Assembly: GCF_001514145.1 (NCBI RefSeq)
Contig: NZ_KQ948670.1
Location: 244,892 to 308,891 of the forward strand
From: Streptomyces canus
Lineage (GTDB): Bacteria; Actinomycetota; Actinomycetes; Streptomycetales; Streptomycetaceae
Direction: 5' to 3'
Length of the DNA: 64,000 bases
Shown: piece by piece, positions 8,439 through 16,061 of the stretch
How positions within the stretch are numbered: the stretch's first letter is position 1
How the letters are laid out: each line of letters begins with the position of its first letter
Notes under the pieces: model-generated
Database searches by the model: none
What the model saw: only the letters and a program-made list of their open reading frames with translations
What the model was told of the DNA's origin: nothing
Translations under genes and position numbers: made by a program

Positions 8439-8985
8439 GTGCGGTGTTCCAAGGGGCCGAAGGTCTGCTGTGACGTCTATGTCGAGGCGGACCCATCGCG
8501 GGTAATGGGACCTGGTGACGGACATCGGTCTGCCGGCCCGCCTGAGCCCTGAACTGCAGCGTGCGGAATGGCCCGACAGCGCCGAGAAGCCCGCCGTGGG
8601 GGCGTGTTTCGCGCGATAAAACCGTCACCGGATGACCGGCGACTGGCGTACCGTCTCGCACATCGTGGTCCTGGAGGAGCGGCGGGTCTTGGGCTGGGCG
8701 GTCGTGGACCCCGACGGCCGGTACGGTGACCCGGCCCCGGACCCGAAAAGCCCCTGGCCACGTGGTGCTTCGCGCTCGAGCCCGAGGGCAGCGGTACTCG
8801 GCTGCGGCAGTTCGCCCGGATCGGGCCGGGCCGCTGAGGGATCAACCTGGCAATCGACCGTACGCCGGAGCGGGAGGAGCAGATCGTGGCCTTCCGGCTC
8901 GCCGAGCTGCGCGCGAACATGGAAGCCACCTTGTACGGCATCAAGGCGCACGCCGAAGAAGGCGACCGAGACCCTGCGTGGTGGG
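8439..8985 (+). pseudogene. SRPBCC-family (polyketide cyclase-like) gene, multiply disrupted
   Basis: Consecutive pieces of one SRPBCC protein can be read across two frames: VCCDVYVEADPSRV (from a GTG at 8439), then VTDIGLPARLSPELQ, GWAVVDPDGRYGDP, then ATWCFALEPEGSGTRLRQ, and finally FRLAELRANMEATLYGIKA. At least four lesions separate them: an extra base near 8503-8508, TAA at 8617-8619, a frameshift near 8740-8757 and TGA at 8835-8837. The residue order and spacing match an intact family member, so this is a decayed gene and not random coding-like sequence. It lies just past the etfA terminator. Confidence 0.8.
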
Positions 8986-9044
8986 TGGCCTGGACGAAGC
9001 GGTCACGGCGGCCTTCGAGGAGTTCGCCCAGGATGATTCCCGCG

Positions 9045-9092
9045 CGGAGCCCCTCTACCCCCGCTGCTTGCACGTCGGGGGTCGAGGGGCTC
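9045..9092 (-). terminator. Long hairpin terminator after the flavin reductase
   Basis: GGAGCCCCTC (9045-9054) pairs with GAGGGGCTCC (9083-9092), with an inner CCCCCG/CGGGGG stem. It begins 21 bases beyond the stop of the leftward monooxygenase operon and is positioned to end its transcript. Confidence 0.75.
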
Positions 9093-9112
9093 CCGTGGCG
9101 GCTATGGGCTCA

Positions 9113-9607
9113 TCAGACGGCCAGGCGCCGGAACCGGCTGCCGTGGAACACCAGTGGCTCACGGTCGGGTTCGGCCTTCAGACCGTGTATCTCCAGGACG
9201 ACGATCGTGTGGTCGCCGCCGGGGAACTCGGAGTGGACGGAGCAGTCCAGCCAGAGGTTGGCGCCGTGGACGTACACGCTGCCGCCCTCGCTCGCCTCCC
9301 AGTCGACGTCCGAGAACCGGTTACCGTCCTTTCCGGCCAGTGAACGGCAGATCAGGTCCTGCCCCTCGGCCAGCACGCTCAGGCCCAGGCGGCTCTGTTT
9401 CCGCAGCTTCGGCCAGGTCGACGAGGTGTCCTGGACGCAGACCGACACCAAGGGGGGTTCGAGGGAGACCGGAGTGAACGTACTCGCCGCCATCCCCACC
9501 GGCGTACCGGAGTCAAGTGCGCACAGGGCCGTCACTCCGGACGGGAAGCAGCCGAACGCCTGGCGCAGCCCGGCGGGATCCGACGGTGTCATGACGAGCG
9601 GGTTCAT
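9113..9607 (-). CDS. Flavin reductase component of a two-component monooxygenase
   Basis: The 164-residue protein belongs to the HpaC/HsaB-type flavin reductase family (FMN-binding split barrel): LRQAFGCFPSGVTALC at the N-terminus, FTPVSLEPPLVSVCV in the flavin-binding core, and a C-terminal DHTIVVLEIHGL...PLVFHGSRFRRL block. It would use NAD(P)H to supply reduced FMN or FAD to the oxygenase encoded just upstream. Its ATG overlaps the TGA of that gene by four bases (ATGA), so the two are translationally coupled. A long hairpin follows the stop. Confidence 0.88.
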   Translation of the reverse strand: MNPLVMTPSDPAGLRQAFGCFPSGVTALCALDSGTPVGMAASTFTPVSLEPPLVSVCVQDTSSTWPKLRKQSRLGLSVLAEGQDLICRSLAGKDGNRFSDVDWEASEGGSVYVHGANLWLDCSVHSEFPGGDHTIVVLEIHGLKAEPDREPLVFHGSRFRRLAV

Positions 9608-10785
9608 CGGACGTCCTCCTGACCCGACAGAACCGCGCCCAGGCGCCGCAGCGAGCCGTTGTTGCCCGCCACATGCTGGGAGACGCAGCGGACGTCGCGC
9701 CAGCGACGTTGCATCGGGCTGGAGCTGTAGAGCCCAGCGCTGCCCGACAGCGTCATGATCTCGTTGAGGAGCCGGATGCCCTCGTGGTGGATGTGCTGGT
9801 GGCCGCCGGTGTAGCTGAACCACTCGGTCGGGGTGGGCTCCTCGCCCGCCAGCGCCCGGTCCATGACGGTGCGGCCGGTCTGCTCCATCAAGGCCGACAG
9901 CGCAGCCGTGCGCAGGTGCAGATCGCCGAACTTCTCCTGGAACACCGGGTCCTCACCGATGACCACCCCGGGGTTGAATGCCGGCCGCTTGGTGGCGGCC
10001 AGTTCGGCGAGATCGCCGAGCGCGCCCTCCAGACAGCCGATGATGACGGCGTCGTGCGAGGCACCGGTGGCGGTGTACGGCAGGCGGTAGAAGGGCGCGG
10101 GAATGTTGTTGCCGCCCGCCAGGGGGCCCGTGAAGTGTGCGGGCACGAAGACGTCGTCCATCGTGAAGTCGGTGCTCTGCGTGGCCCGCAGACCCACCGC
10201 GTCCCAGGTGTCGAGGAATGTGACCTGCTCGGGGCGGACCAGCGCGACGCGCATGTCCGGGCGGCCGTCCGGCAGCGGGGGCGCCCCCTCGACCACGAAG
10301 CCCGCGAGCACCCAGTCAGGGGTGAACGAGCCGCTGGCCAGCGGCCAGCGGCCACTGATCCGGTAACCGCCCTCCACCGGCGTCGCCTTGCCCTTCGGAG
10401 CGATCGCCCCACGGAGCATCAGGTCGCCGCCGTTGCCGAATACCTCCTTCTCGAACGTCTCCCGTGGCAGCGACCGTACGAAGAACCAGGCCATCGAGGC
10501 CGCCTGGACGGTCCAGCCGGTCGAGCCGTCGGCCCGTGAGATCTCCCGGACCACCTGGGCGCTCTCCACCAGATCGAGCTGTTCACCGCCCCAGGCCCGG
10601 GGCAGGCTCATCCGGAACACACCGGCCTCGCGCAGCACGGTGATGATCTCCGCGGGGACCGCCCGGGCCGCCTCGGCCTCGGCGGACCGTGCCGCGATCT
10701 CGGGCAGGTGTGCGCGCACCCGGCCCAGCACGCTGTCGTCGGTCGTCCGGTCCTGGGACGGAGTGGGCTGGAGCAATGTCGTCAT
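9604..10785 (-). CDS. Flavin-dependent monooxygenase, acyl-CoA dehydrogenase fold (HsaA/HpaB group D type)
   Basis: The 393-residue protein resembles the oxygenase components that share the acyl-CoA dehydrogenase fold (HsaA, p-hydroxyphenylacetate hydroxylase C2, DszC). It has an N-terminal helical segment (REAGVFRMSLPRAWGG), the mid-domain RISGRWPLASGSFTPDWVL, and a C-terminal helical region with TLSGSAGLYSSSPMQRRWRD. Coupling to a flavin reductase gene by an ATGA overlap supports a hydroxylase role, probably ortho-hydroxylation of a phenolic compound; the substrate is unknown. The ATG at 10785 has AAGGA nine bases upstream. The divergent AraC regulator is the likely controller. Confidence 0.85.
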   Translation of the reverse strand: MTTLLQPTPSQDRTTDDSVLGRVRAHLPEIAARSAEAEAARAVPAEIITVLREAGVFRMSLPRAWGGEQLDLVESAQVVREISRADGSTGWTVQAASMAWFFVRSLPRETFEKEVFGNGGDLMLRGAIAPKGKATPVEGGYRISGRWPLASGSFTPDWVLAGFVVEGAPPLPDGRPDMRVALVRPEQVTFLDTWDAVGLRATQSTDFTMDDVFVPAHFTGPLAGGNNIPAPFYRLPYTATGASHDAVIIGCLEGALGDLAELAATKRPAFNPGVVIGEDPVFQEKFGDLHLRTAALSALMEQTGRTVMDRALAGEEPTPTEWFSYTGGHQHIHHEGIRLLNEIMTLSGSAGLYSSSPMQRRWRDVRCVSQHVAGNNGSLRRLGAVLSGQEDVR

Positions 10786-11203
10786 GATCGGTCCTTGAGA
10801 ATGCTCTTGGTCCGGGGGGACCTGGTGCGGCTGATGGATGGTTGCCTCAACGGCTTGAAGAGAAGGGCCGCCCGGTCCTCCGGGACGCTCCCGACTGAGG
10901 ACTGCGCAGCGAGGTTCCGGCGGGGCGGTTGACGGGGTCGTGTCGTGCTCGTCCCGCACGGACCCCGGCTGGTGCCTCCTCGTCACTGCCCGAATGATGT
11001 GGGGAGAGGCACATGTCCTGCTTGTGTACGGGAGCACAGGCAATTTGCTTGGCTGAGCACCGTTCCCTGGACGTCGGCGACAGCCGAAAGACCCTTCGTG
11101 AAGGCCCGTTACGGATCGTCCGGTTCGATTTAAGATCCTTGTCAGTAGAAGAGCAGTTCGAGCTCTTCTCCTCGGGGACCGGATGCGCCAGGAGGTGAGC
11201 CGC
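10786..11203. promoter_or_regulatory. Divergent control region, monooxygenase / AraC regulator
   Basis: This 418-base gene-free stretch separates the leftward monooxygenase operon from the rightward AraC gene and must hold both promoters. The only clear structure is the inverted repeat at 11147-11169, listed separately. The rest shows no coding sequence. Confidence 0.6.
11147..11169. promoter_or_regulatory. Perfect inverted repeat AGAAGAGC-N7-GCTCTTCT
   Basis: Eight-base perfect arms flank AGTTCGA, 34 bp upstream of the AraC start. It could be an operator for autoregulation or a 5-prime leader hairpin of the AraC mRNA. AraC proteins usually bind direct repeats, so a different regulator or an RNA role should be considered. 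Confidence 0.5.
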
Positions 11204-12154
11204 ATGCCCCGGATAACGACGCCGAGCGATGGCACGGCCACCGAGAGACTGGAATGCTGGCGTGACGCCGTCAGTCGGAATCTGGCGCCCCTGGATGTGC
11301 TGCCGCGCGAGTGCTCCGACTTCCACGCATCACTCCACGCCGCGCGGTTCGGCCAGGTACTGATGTCCCTCATCACCGCCGAACCGCACAGCATCGCCCG
11401 CACCCGCAGGCACATCGGCTCCGACGCACCCGACTTCGTCCAGCTCACTCTGCAGCTCTCCGGGCAGGGCGTCCTCACCCAGAGGGGCCGTCAAGTTCGG
11501 GTGGGTCCGGGCGAACTGGTGATCTACGACACTCGCCGTCCCTTCACCTACGAGCTCGATCAGCGCCACAGCGGCCTCGTACTGATGTTTCCGCAGGTCA
11601 TGCTGAAGATGGCGGAGCGCGATCTGGCGCGAGTGACGGCGACTCCGGTGTCGCGCCACGACGGGCTCGGCCAGGCTGTACTGCCCTTCCTGCACGGGCT
11701 GGCTCAGCAGGTGGAGCACCTGGAGTCCCGCGGCACGCCCCGGCTCGCCGACAACGTGGTCGACCTGATCGGAACCTTGCTCGCGGAGCGCGCCGGCGTG
11801 GAGCGGGCAGTCGAGGACGACGGCCCGGACCTGCTCACCCGGCGCATCCTCGTGTACATGGAGCAGCGTCTCCCCGACCCCGGGCTGAGCCCCGAGGGCA
11901 TCGCGGCAGCCCACCGCATATCCCGCCGCTACCTGTACAAGTTGCTGGCCGAGCAGGGGTACACCGTCGCGGGCTGGATCCGGGAACAGCGTCTCGCCCG
12001 GTGCCGGCAGGACCTCGTCGATCCCACCATGGACCACCTTCCGGTCGGTGGCATCGGCGCGCGTTGGGGTTTCCCGGACCCGGCCCACTTCAGCCACGCC
12101 TTCAAGGCGGTCTACGGCATGAGCCCCCGGGAGGCGCGCACGGCCCGTGGATGA
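11204..12154 (+). CDS. AraC-family transcriptional activator
   Basis: The 316-residue protein has an AraC-type N-terminal sensing domain (about residues 20-190, including GPGELVIYDTRRPFTYEL) and a C-terminal double helix-turn-helix (about 215-315: IAAAHRISRRYLYKLLAEQG in the first, FPDPAHFSHAFKAVYGMSP in the second). The ATG at 11204 is chosen over one at 11183 because AGGAGGTGAG sits directly before it. It is divergent from the two-component monooxygenase, its probable target. It resembles the AraC_binding_2 / FeaR-like group often found with aromatic catabolism. Confidence 0.9.
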   Translation: MPRITTPSDGTATERLECWRDAVSRNLAPLDVLPRECSDFHASLHAARFGQVLMSLITAEPHSIARTRRHIGSDAPDFVQLTLQLSGQGVLTQRGRQVRVGPGELVIYDTRRPFTYELDQRHSGLVLMFPQVMLKMAERDLARVTATPVSRHDGLGQAVLPFLHGLAQQVEHLESRGTPRLADNVVDLIGTLLAERAGVERAVEDDGPDLLTRRILVYMEQRLPDPGLSPEGIAAAHRISRRYLYKLLAEQGYTVAGWIREQRLARCRQDLVDPTMDHLPVGGIGARWGFPDPAHFSHAFKAVYGMSPREARTARG

Positions 12155-12242
12155 CGTCGGCTGGTGGAAGGCTGTGCCGCGGCCGGTCGGCGCACGGTAG
12201 CCGTCTGCTCGCGGCGGCAGTCGGCCCGCTGGAGCGCCCGCC

Positions 12243-13109
12243 TCAGGCCGCCCGATAGCTGAAGAAACCCTGACCCGACTTACGGCCCAGCAGCCCCGAT
12301 TCGACCATGCGGCGCAGCAGCGGGGGCGGGGCGTACAGCGGTTCCCGGTACTCCTCGTACAGTGCTTCACCGATCGCCGCGACGGTGTCGAGCCCGATGA
12401 GATCGGCGAGACGCAGCGGGCCCATGGGGTGAGCGCAACCGGCGGTCATCCCCGTGTCGATGTCCTCCGCCGTCGCCGTACCGGAGCTCACCATCCGCAC
12501 GGCCGCCAACAGGTAGGGGACCAGCAGGGAGTTCACCACGAAACCCGCGCGGTCCTGCGCCACGACCGTCTTCTTGCCCAGGATCTCGCCCGCGAAGGCG
12601 CGCATCCGCAGTTCCGTGGCCTTCGAGGTGTGCAACGAGGGGATCACCTCGACCAGGGGCATGACGGGAACAGGGTTGAAGAAGTGCAGGCCCACCACCG
12701 CCTCCGGCCGGCCGGTCGCCGCCGCGAGCCTGGCGATGGGGATGGAGGACGTGTTGCTGGCCAGCACGGCGGCCGGGTCCGTGACCACCTCGTCCAGCTG
12801 CCGGAACAGTTCGGTCTTGGCCTGCTCGTCCTCCACGGCGGCCTCGATCACCAGGTCCGCCCTCGACAGGCGGGAGAGATCGTCGGTGACCGAGACCCCG
12901 GCCAGGGCGAGTGCGCGGTCCTCGGGGGTGATCGCGCCACGCTTCTCCGCCTTGAGCAGGGAGTCCGCCACACCCGCCAGCCCGGCCCGGGCCCTGTCCT
13001 CGGTCACGTCGCACAACGTGACGTGCAGCCCGGCCCGTGCGCAGACCTCGGTGATGCCCCGGCCCATCTGGCCCGCGCCTACGACACCCACGTGCTTGAT
13101 CGCTGTCAT
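12243..13109 (-). CDS. 3-hydroxybutyryl-CoA dehydrogenase
   Basis: The 288-residue protein is a stand-alone 3-hydroxyacyl-CoA dehydrogenase of the PaaH/FadB2/Hbd type. The NAD Rossmann motif VGVVGAGQMGRGI is at the N-terminus, the catalytic His lies in VVGLHFFNPVPVMPLVEVI, and the C-terminal dimerisation domain has RAGFVVNSLLVPYL and GLLGRKSGQGFF. It oxidises (S)-3-hydroxybutyryl-CoA to acetoacetyl-CoA, the step after hydration of the crotonyl-CoA made by GcdH. The start at 13109 follows GGAGAAG; an in-frame start 39 codons upstream lies outside the fold. The upstream region carries the motif shared with the gcdH operon. Confidence 0.9.
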   Translation of the reverse strand: MTAIKHVGVVGAGQMGRGITEVCARAGLHVTLCDVTEDRARAGLAGVADSLLKAEKRGAITPEDRALALAGVSVTDDLSRLSRADLVIEAAVEDEQAKTELFRQLDEVVTDPAAVLASNTSSIPIARLAAATGRPEAVVGLHFFNPVPVMPLVEVIPSLHTSKATELRMRAFAGEILGKKTVVAQDRAGFVVNSLLVPYLLAAVRMVSSGTATAEDIDTGMTAGCAHPMGPLRLADLIGLDTVAAIGEALYEEYREPLYAPPPLLRRMVESGLLGRKSGQGFFSYRAA

Positions 13110-13227
13110 GTGCTTCTCCGCCTGTCCCTCCGTCGGGCAGCGGTCGACCGACGCCGCCACGGTGTGTGATGTCGTGTTGAGCGTAGACCGGCGTACATAC
13201 TCTGACCTGCGAAAACAGTGCGTCATC

Positions 13228-13245
13228 CGCGCACAAACATGCGTC
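13228..13245. promoter_or_regulatory. Second copy of the CGCA-N6-TGCG operator-like motif
   Basis: CGCACAAACATGCGTC, identical through the CAAACA spacer to the site at 3457-3472, lies about 120 bp upstream of the 3-hydroxybutyryl-CoA dehydrogenase start. An additional half-site TGCGTC is at 13219-13224. It suggests co-regulation with the gcdH operon. Confidence 0.6.
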
Positions 13246-13339
13246 TGTTCGACGTCGACCGGCCTACCCTGCGCGGCGCTGCGCGGACCACGACGAACGG
13301 CCCGCCCGGGACGGACGGGACGGCATCGGCATCAGGGCC

Positions 13340-14245
13340 TCAGCCGGCCGCCGTCGAGACCGCCGCCTCCCGCAGCCGGCGGATCACGCCGCGCACAGCG
13401 GGCGAGGTCTCACCCCTGCGGTAGGCACCGACCAGCCGGGTGGTGAGCGATACGTCCGCCAGCGGACGGTAGGCAACCCCGGGGATGTGCACGCGCCGCA
13501 GCGAGTCGGGGACCAGGGCCACCGCGAGGCCACCACCCACCAGCGTCAGCGCGGCAACGTAGTCCCGCACAGGGGGAGCACACAGGGGACTGAAACCTCC
13601 CCGCTCGGCGACTTCCAGGATCTGGTCGCGGCAGCCGTACTCCTCGTCGAAGTGCGGGGCCACGAAGTTCTCGTCACGCAGCATGGCCGCGGGAATCGTC
13701 TCGTACGCCGCCAGGGGCGCGCCGGACGGCAGTGCCACGACGACGTCCTCGCTGAGCAGGCAGGTGGCCATGACCTCGGGCGGGTACTCCGGCCGCCAAC
13801 GCAGGAAGCCGACGTCGATGTCACCGCAGGCAAGCGCCTCCAGTTGGGCCGGTGTCTCCAACTCGCGTACCTGCACCGTCAGATCGGTGCCAGGAGCCGC
13901 GCAACGGGTGAGGACCTCGGTGAGCACCCCGGAGAACGCGGCTGAGGCGACGTACGCGATCTGAGCGTGCCCCAGCTCCCCGCGACCTGCCCGTCGGCCC
14001 ACCGCCACGGCTCGGGCGGCCTGTGCGAGGGTCAGCCGCGCTTCTTCGAGGAACAACTGCCCGGCACTGGTCAGCGCCGGACGGGTGCGTCGCCCCCGGT
14101 CGATCAGCCGCACACCCAGGTGCGACTCCAGCGCCCTGACCTGGGCGCTGAGTGCCGACGGCGCGAGGTGCAGACGATCCGCCGCCCGCGCGAAGTGCAG
14201 TTCCTCCGCGACGACGACGAACGATTCCAGCCAGCGCAGTTCCAC
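13340..14245 (-). CDS. LysR-family transcriptional regulator
   Basis: The 301-residue protein has a LysR helix-turn-helix at residues 1-60 (ELRWLESFVVVAEELHFARA, LAPSALSAQVRALESHLGVR) and an effector domain (about 90-290). The GTG start at 14245 has AGGAG upstream. The long open frame that continues to 15334 on this strand is only the shifted frame of the adjacent dehydrogenase. The gene is downstream of, and codirectional with, the Zn-dehydrogenase (89 bp gap). It could regulate the ring-cleavage genes, the hydroxybutyryl-CoA dehydrogenase or neither. Confidence 0.9.
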   Translation of the reverse strand: MELRWLESFVVVAEELHFARAADRLHLAPSALSAQVRALESHLGVRLIDRGRRTRPALTSAGQLFLEEARLTLAQAARAVAVGRRAGRGELGHAQIAYVASAAFSGVLTEVLTRCAAPGTDLTVQVRELETPAQLEALACGDIDVGFLRWRPEYPPEVMATCLLSEDVVVALPSGAPLAAYETIPAAMLRDENFVAPHFDEEYGCRDQILEVAERGGFSPLCAPPVRDYVAALTLVGGGLAVALVPDSLRRVHIPGVAYRPLADVSLTTRLVGAYRRGETSPAVRGVIRRLREAAVSTAAG

Positions 14246-14334
14246 CGGCTCCTCCGTCCTGTGGTGCGGGCACCCCGCGGCGCAGTCAGGGCAGAACAGG
14301 ATCGCCGCGGGGTGAGTGTGGGTGGTCCGTGGGC

Positions 14335-15444
14335 TCAGGGAAGCACGACGTAGTTGCTGAATCCGCCGTCGAGGTCCGTGGCGCGCCCCGAGATCGCTTC
14401 GTTGACCTTGGACAGCGGGAAGGGTTTGGTGATCAGGTAGGACAGGTCCAGGGCTCCGGTGGCCACCATGTCGGCGACCTCCTGGCCCTGCGCGGTGGAG
14501 AACCAGTTGGAGCCGATCAGGTGGACCTGCTCGTCCATGAGCCACTTCACGTCCACGGGCAACCGGTCGGCGACGCCCCCGACGTTGACCACCCTGCCGC
14601 CCCGGCGGACGCCCTGCATGGAATCGAGCATCGTCTCCACCGGGGCCTTGGCGCCCAGAGCGCTGATGACGAAGTCCGCTCCCTCGCCTCCGGTGCGGGA
14701 CTTCGCCCACGCGCCGGTCGAGCCCTCGCCCAGCCGCATGACCTCGATCCGGTCGGGGGCCAGTTCCTTGACACGCTTGAGGAGTTCCTCGTTGCGGCCG
14801 GTTCCGAGCACCCTGGAGACGCCTGAGGCCAGCGCGAGGAGGGTGGAGGCGACGCCGAGGGTGCCGGTGATTCCGTCGATCAGCGCGACCTGGCCGGGTC
14901 CGGCCACGGCGTACTTGAGGGCTCTGTAGGAGGTGCCGATGTAACCGAGCTTGCCGGCCTGCTCGAACGTCATGTTGTCGGGGATGTTGACGATCGCGTG
15001 CTGCGGCGCCGTCATGTACTCGCAGAACCCACCGTACGGGTAGAGGTCGAAGATGCGCTGTCCGTCGCGGGAGGTGCTGAAGTAGCCGTTCAGGGTGAAG
15101 TAGCGGCACCGGCTGAGCTCGCCTCCGCGGCACACCTGACAACTGCCGCAGGAGCGCAGCGGGCTCACATAGACCCGGTCGCCGGGCTTGGTGTTCAGCA
15201 CCGCCTCGCCGACCGCCTCGACCACGCCCGCCGGATCCAGGCCGAAGATCGCGGGCAGTTCGGGCAGCGGCTGGTGCGGGTACCAGGTGGGCCAGTTGTT
15301 GATCACGTTGGCCATGTTCGGCACGATTCCGCATGCCTTGACGCGCACCAGCACGTCGGTCGCCCGGGGGGTGGGCACGTCGACGGTGTCCACGGACATC
15401 GGCTCACCGAGCTTGTGCAGTCGTGCAGCGAGCATCTTCGCCAT
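14335..15444 (-). CDS. Zinc-type (MDR superfamily) alcohol dehydrogenase without the usual catalytic-zinc motif
   Basis: The 369-residue medium-chain dehydrogenase has the GroES-like N-terminal domain and a structural-zinc lobe with four Cys (CGSCQVCRGGELSRC, about residues 99-113), then a Rossmann domain (GQVALIDGITGTLGVASTLL). The normal catalytic-zinc His-Glu of the GHE motif is replaced by GLDPAG, so it may not act as a classical alcohol dehydrogenase. It is the last gene of a probable operon enolase-dioxygenase-CMD-dehydrogenase. The start at 15444 has CGGAG upstream. Confidence 0.85.
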   Translation of the reverse strand: MAKMLAARLHKLGEPMSVDTVDVPTPRATDVLVRVKACGIVPNMANVINNWPTWYPHQPLPELPAIFGLDPAGVVEAVGEAVLNTKPGDRVYVSPLRSCGSCQVCRGGELSRCRYFTLNGYFSTSRDGQRIFDLYPYGGFCEYMTAPQHAIVNIPDNMTFEQAGKLGYIGTSYRALKYAVAGPGQVALIDGITGTLGVASTLLALASGVSRVLGTGRNEELLKRVKELAPDRIEVMRLGEGSTGAWAKSRTGGEGADFVISALGAKAPVETMLDSMQGVRRGGRVVNVGGVADRLPVDVKWLMDEQVHLIGSNWFSTAQGQEVADMVATGALDLSYLITKPFPLSKVNEAISGRATDLDGGFSNYVVLP

Positions 15445-15484
15445 TGAAATACTCCGGTATTGATGGGCAGTACGGTGCCGAGAG

Positions 15485-16036
15485 CTAAGAATTCTGGAAA
15501 GGGTTCGGGTAAGCGTCCTCAAGGTCGATGTCCAGCAGACCCATGATGCGGACTCCGGAGTTGTACCAGGCGATGGACAACGACAGTTCGACCATCTGCC
15601 GGTCCGTCAGGTGATCGGCGGCGGCACGCCATGTCTCCTCAGAGACATCGACGTGGAGTGTGGACTCCTTGGCGAGGCGCATGACCGCCTTCTCCGTCGC
15701 GTCGAACAGCTCGGACGACTCGAAGTCGGCCACCGCCGCGAGCTGTTCCCCGGTGAGCCCGGCCTTGAGTCCGTGCGACTGGTGGTGCGCGACCTCGTAG
15801 GCGGAACGCGTCGCGAACCCGACGGTCAGGATGGCCAGCTCACGCAGCTTGGGGCTGAGGTCGGCGGCCCGCAGCGAGTTGGCGTAGGTCAGAAACCCGT
15901 CCAACTGCTCGGGCGCGCCCGCGAGGGCGAGGAAGATGTTCGCCGTCGGTACTTTGCGTTCGGCTTCGAGCCGGTCGTACAGGGGCTTCTGCGCCTCGTC
16001 CGCGTCCTCGCGGCGCAGGTAGGGAACGCGTGCCAT
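15485..16036 (-). CDS. Carboxymuconolactone decarboxylase-family (AhpD-like) protein
   Basis: The 183-residue helical protein belongs to the CMD/AhpD family: LAILTVGFATRSAYEVAHHQSHG is the core segment (in two blocks). The redox CxxC of AhpD-type members is absent and His residues occupy that position (EVAHHQSHG), as in many actinobacterial relatives. True lactone decarboxylase activity cannot be claimed. Its place between an extradiol dioxygenase and a dehydrogenase suggests it processes or binds a ring-cleavage intermediate. It is 25 bp after the dioxygenase gene and in the same operon. Confidence 0.8.
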   Translation of the reverse strand: MARVPYLRREDADEAQKPLYDRLEAERKVPTANIFLALAGAPEQLDGFLTYANSLRAADLSPKLRELAILTVGFATRSAYEVAHHQSHGLKAGLTGEQLAAVADFESSELFDATEKAVMRLAKESTLHVDVSEETWRAAADHLTDRQMVELSLSIAWYNSGVRIMGLLDIDLEDAYPNPFQNS

Positions 16037-16061
16037 GTCGTCTCCTCGGGGGACGGAAGGG

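Noticed and set aside
13340..15334. A 664-codon open frame on the minus strand that would fuse a dehydrogenase-like shadow to the LysR gene.
   Set aside because: Only the last 301 codons match a family (LysR, starting at the GTG at 14245). The rest is the shifted frame of the Zn-dehydrogenase, which is itself in a well-supported frame.
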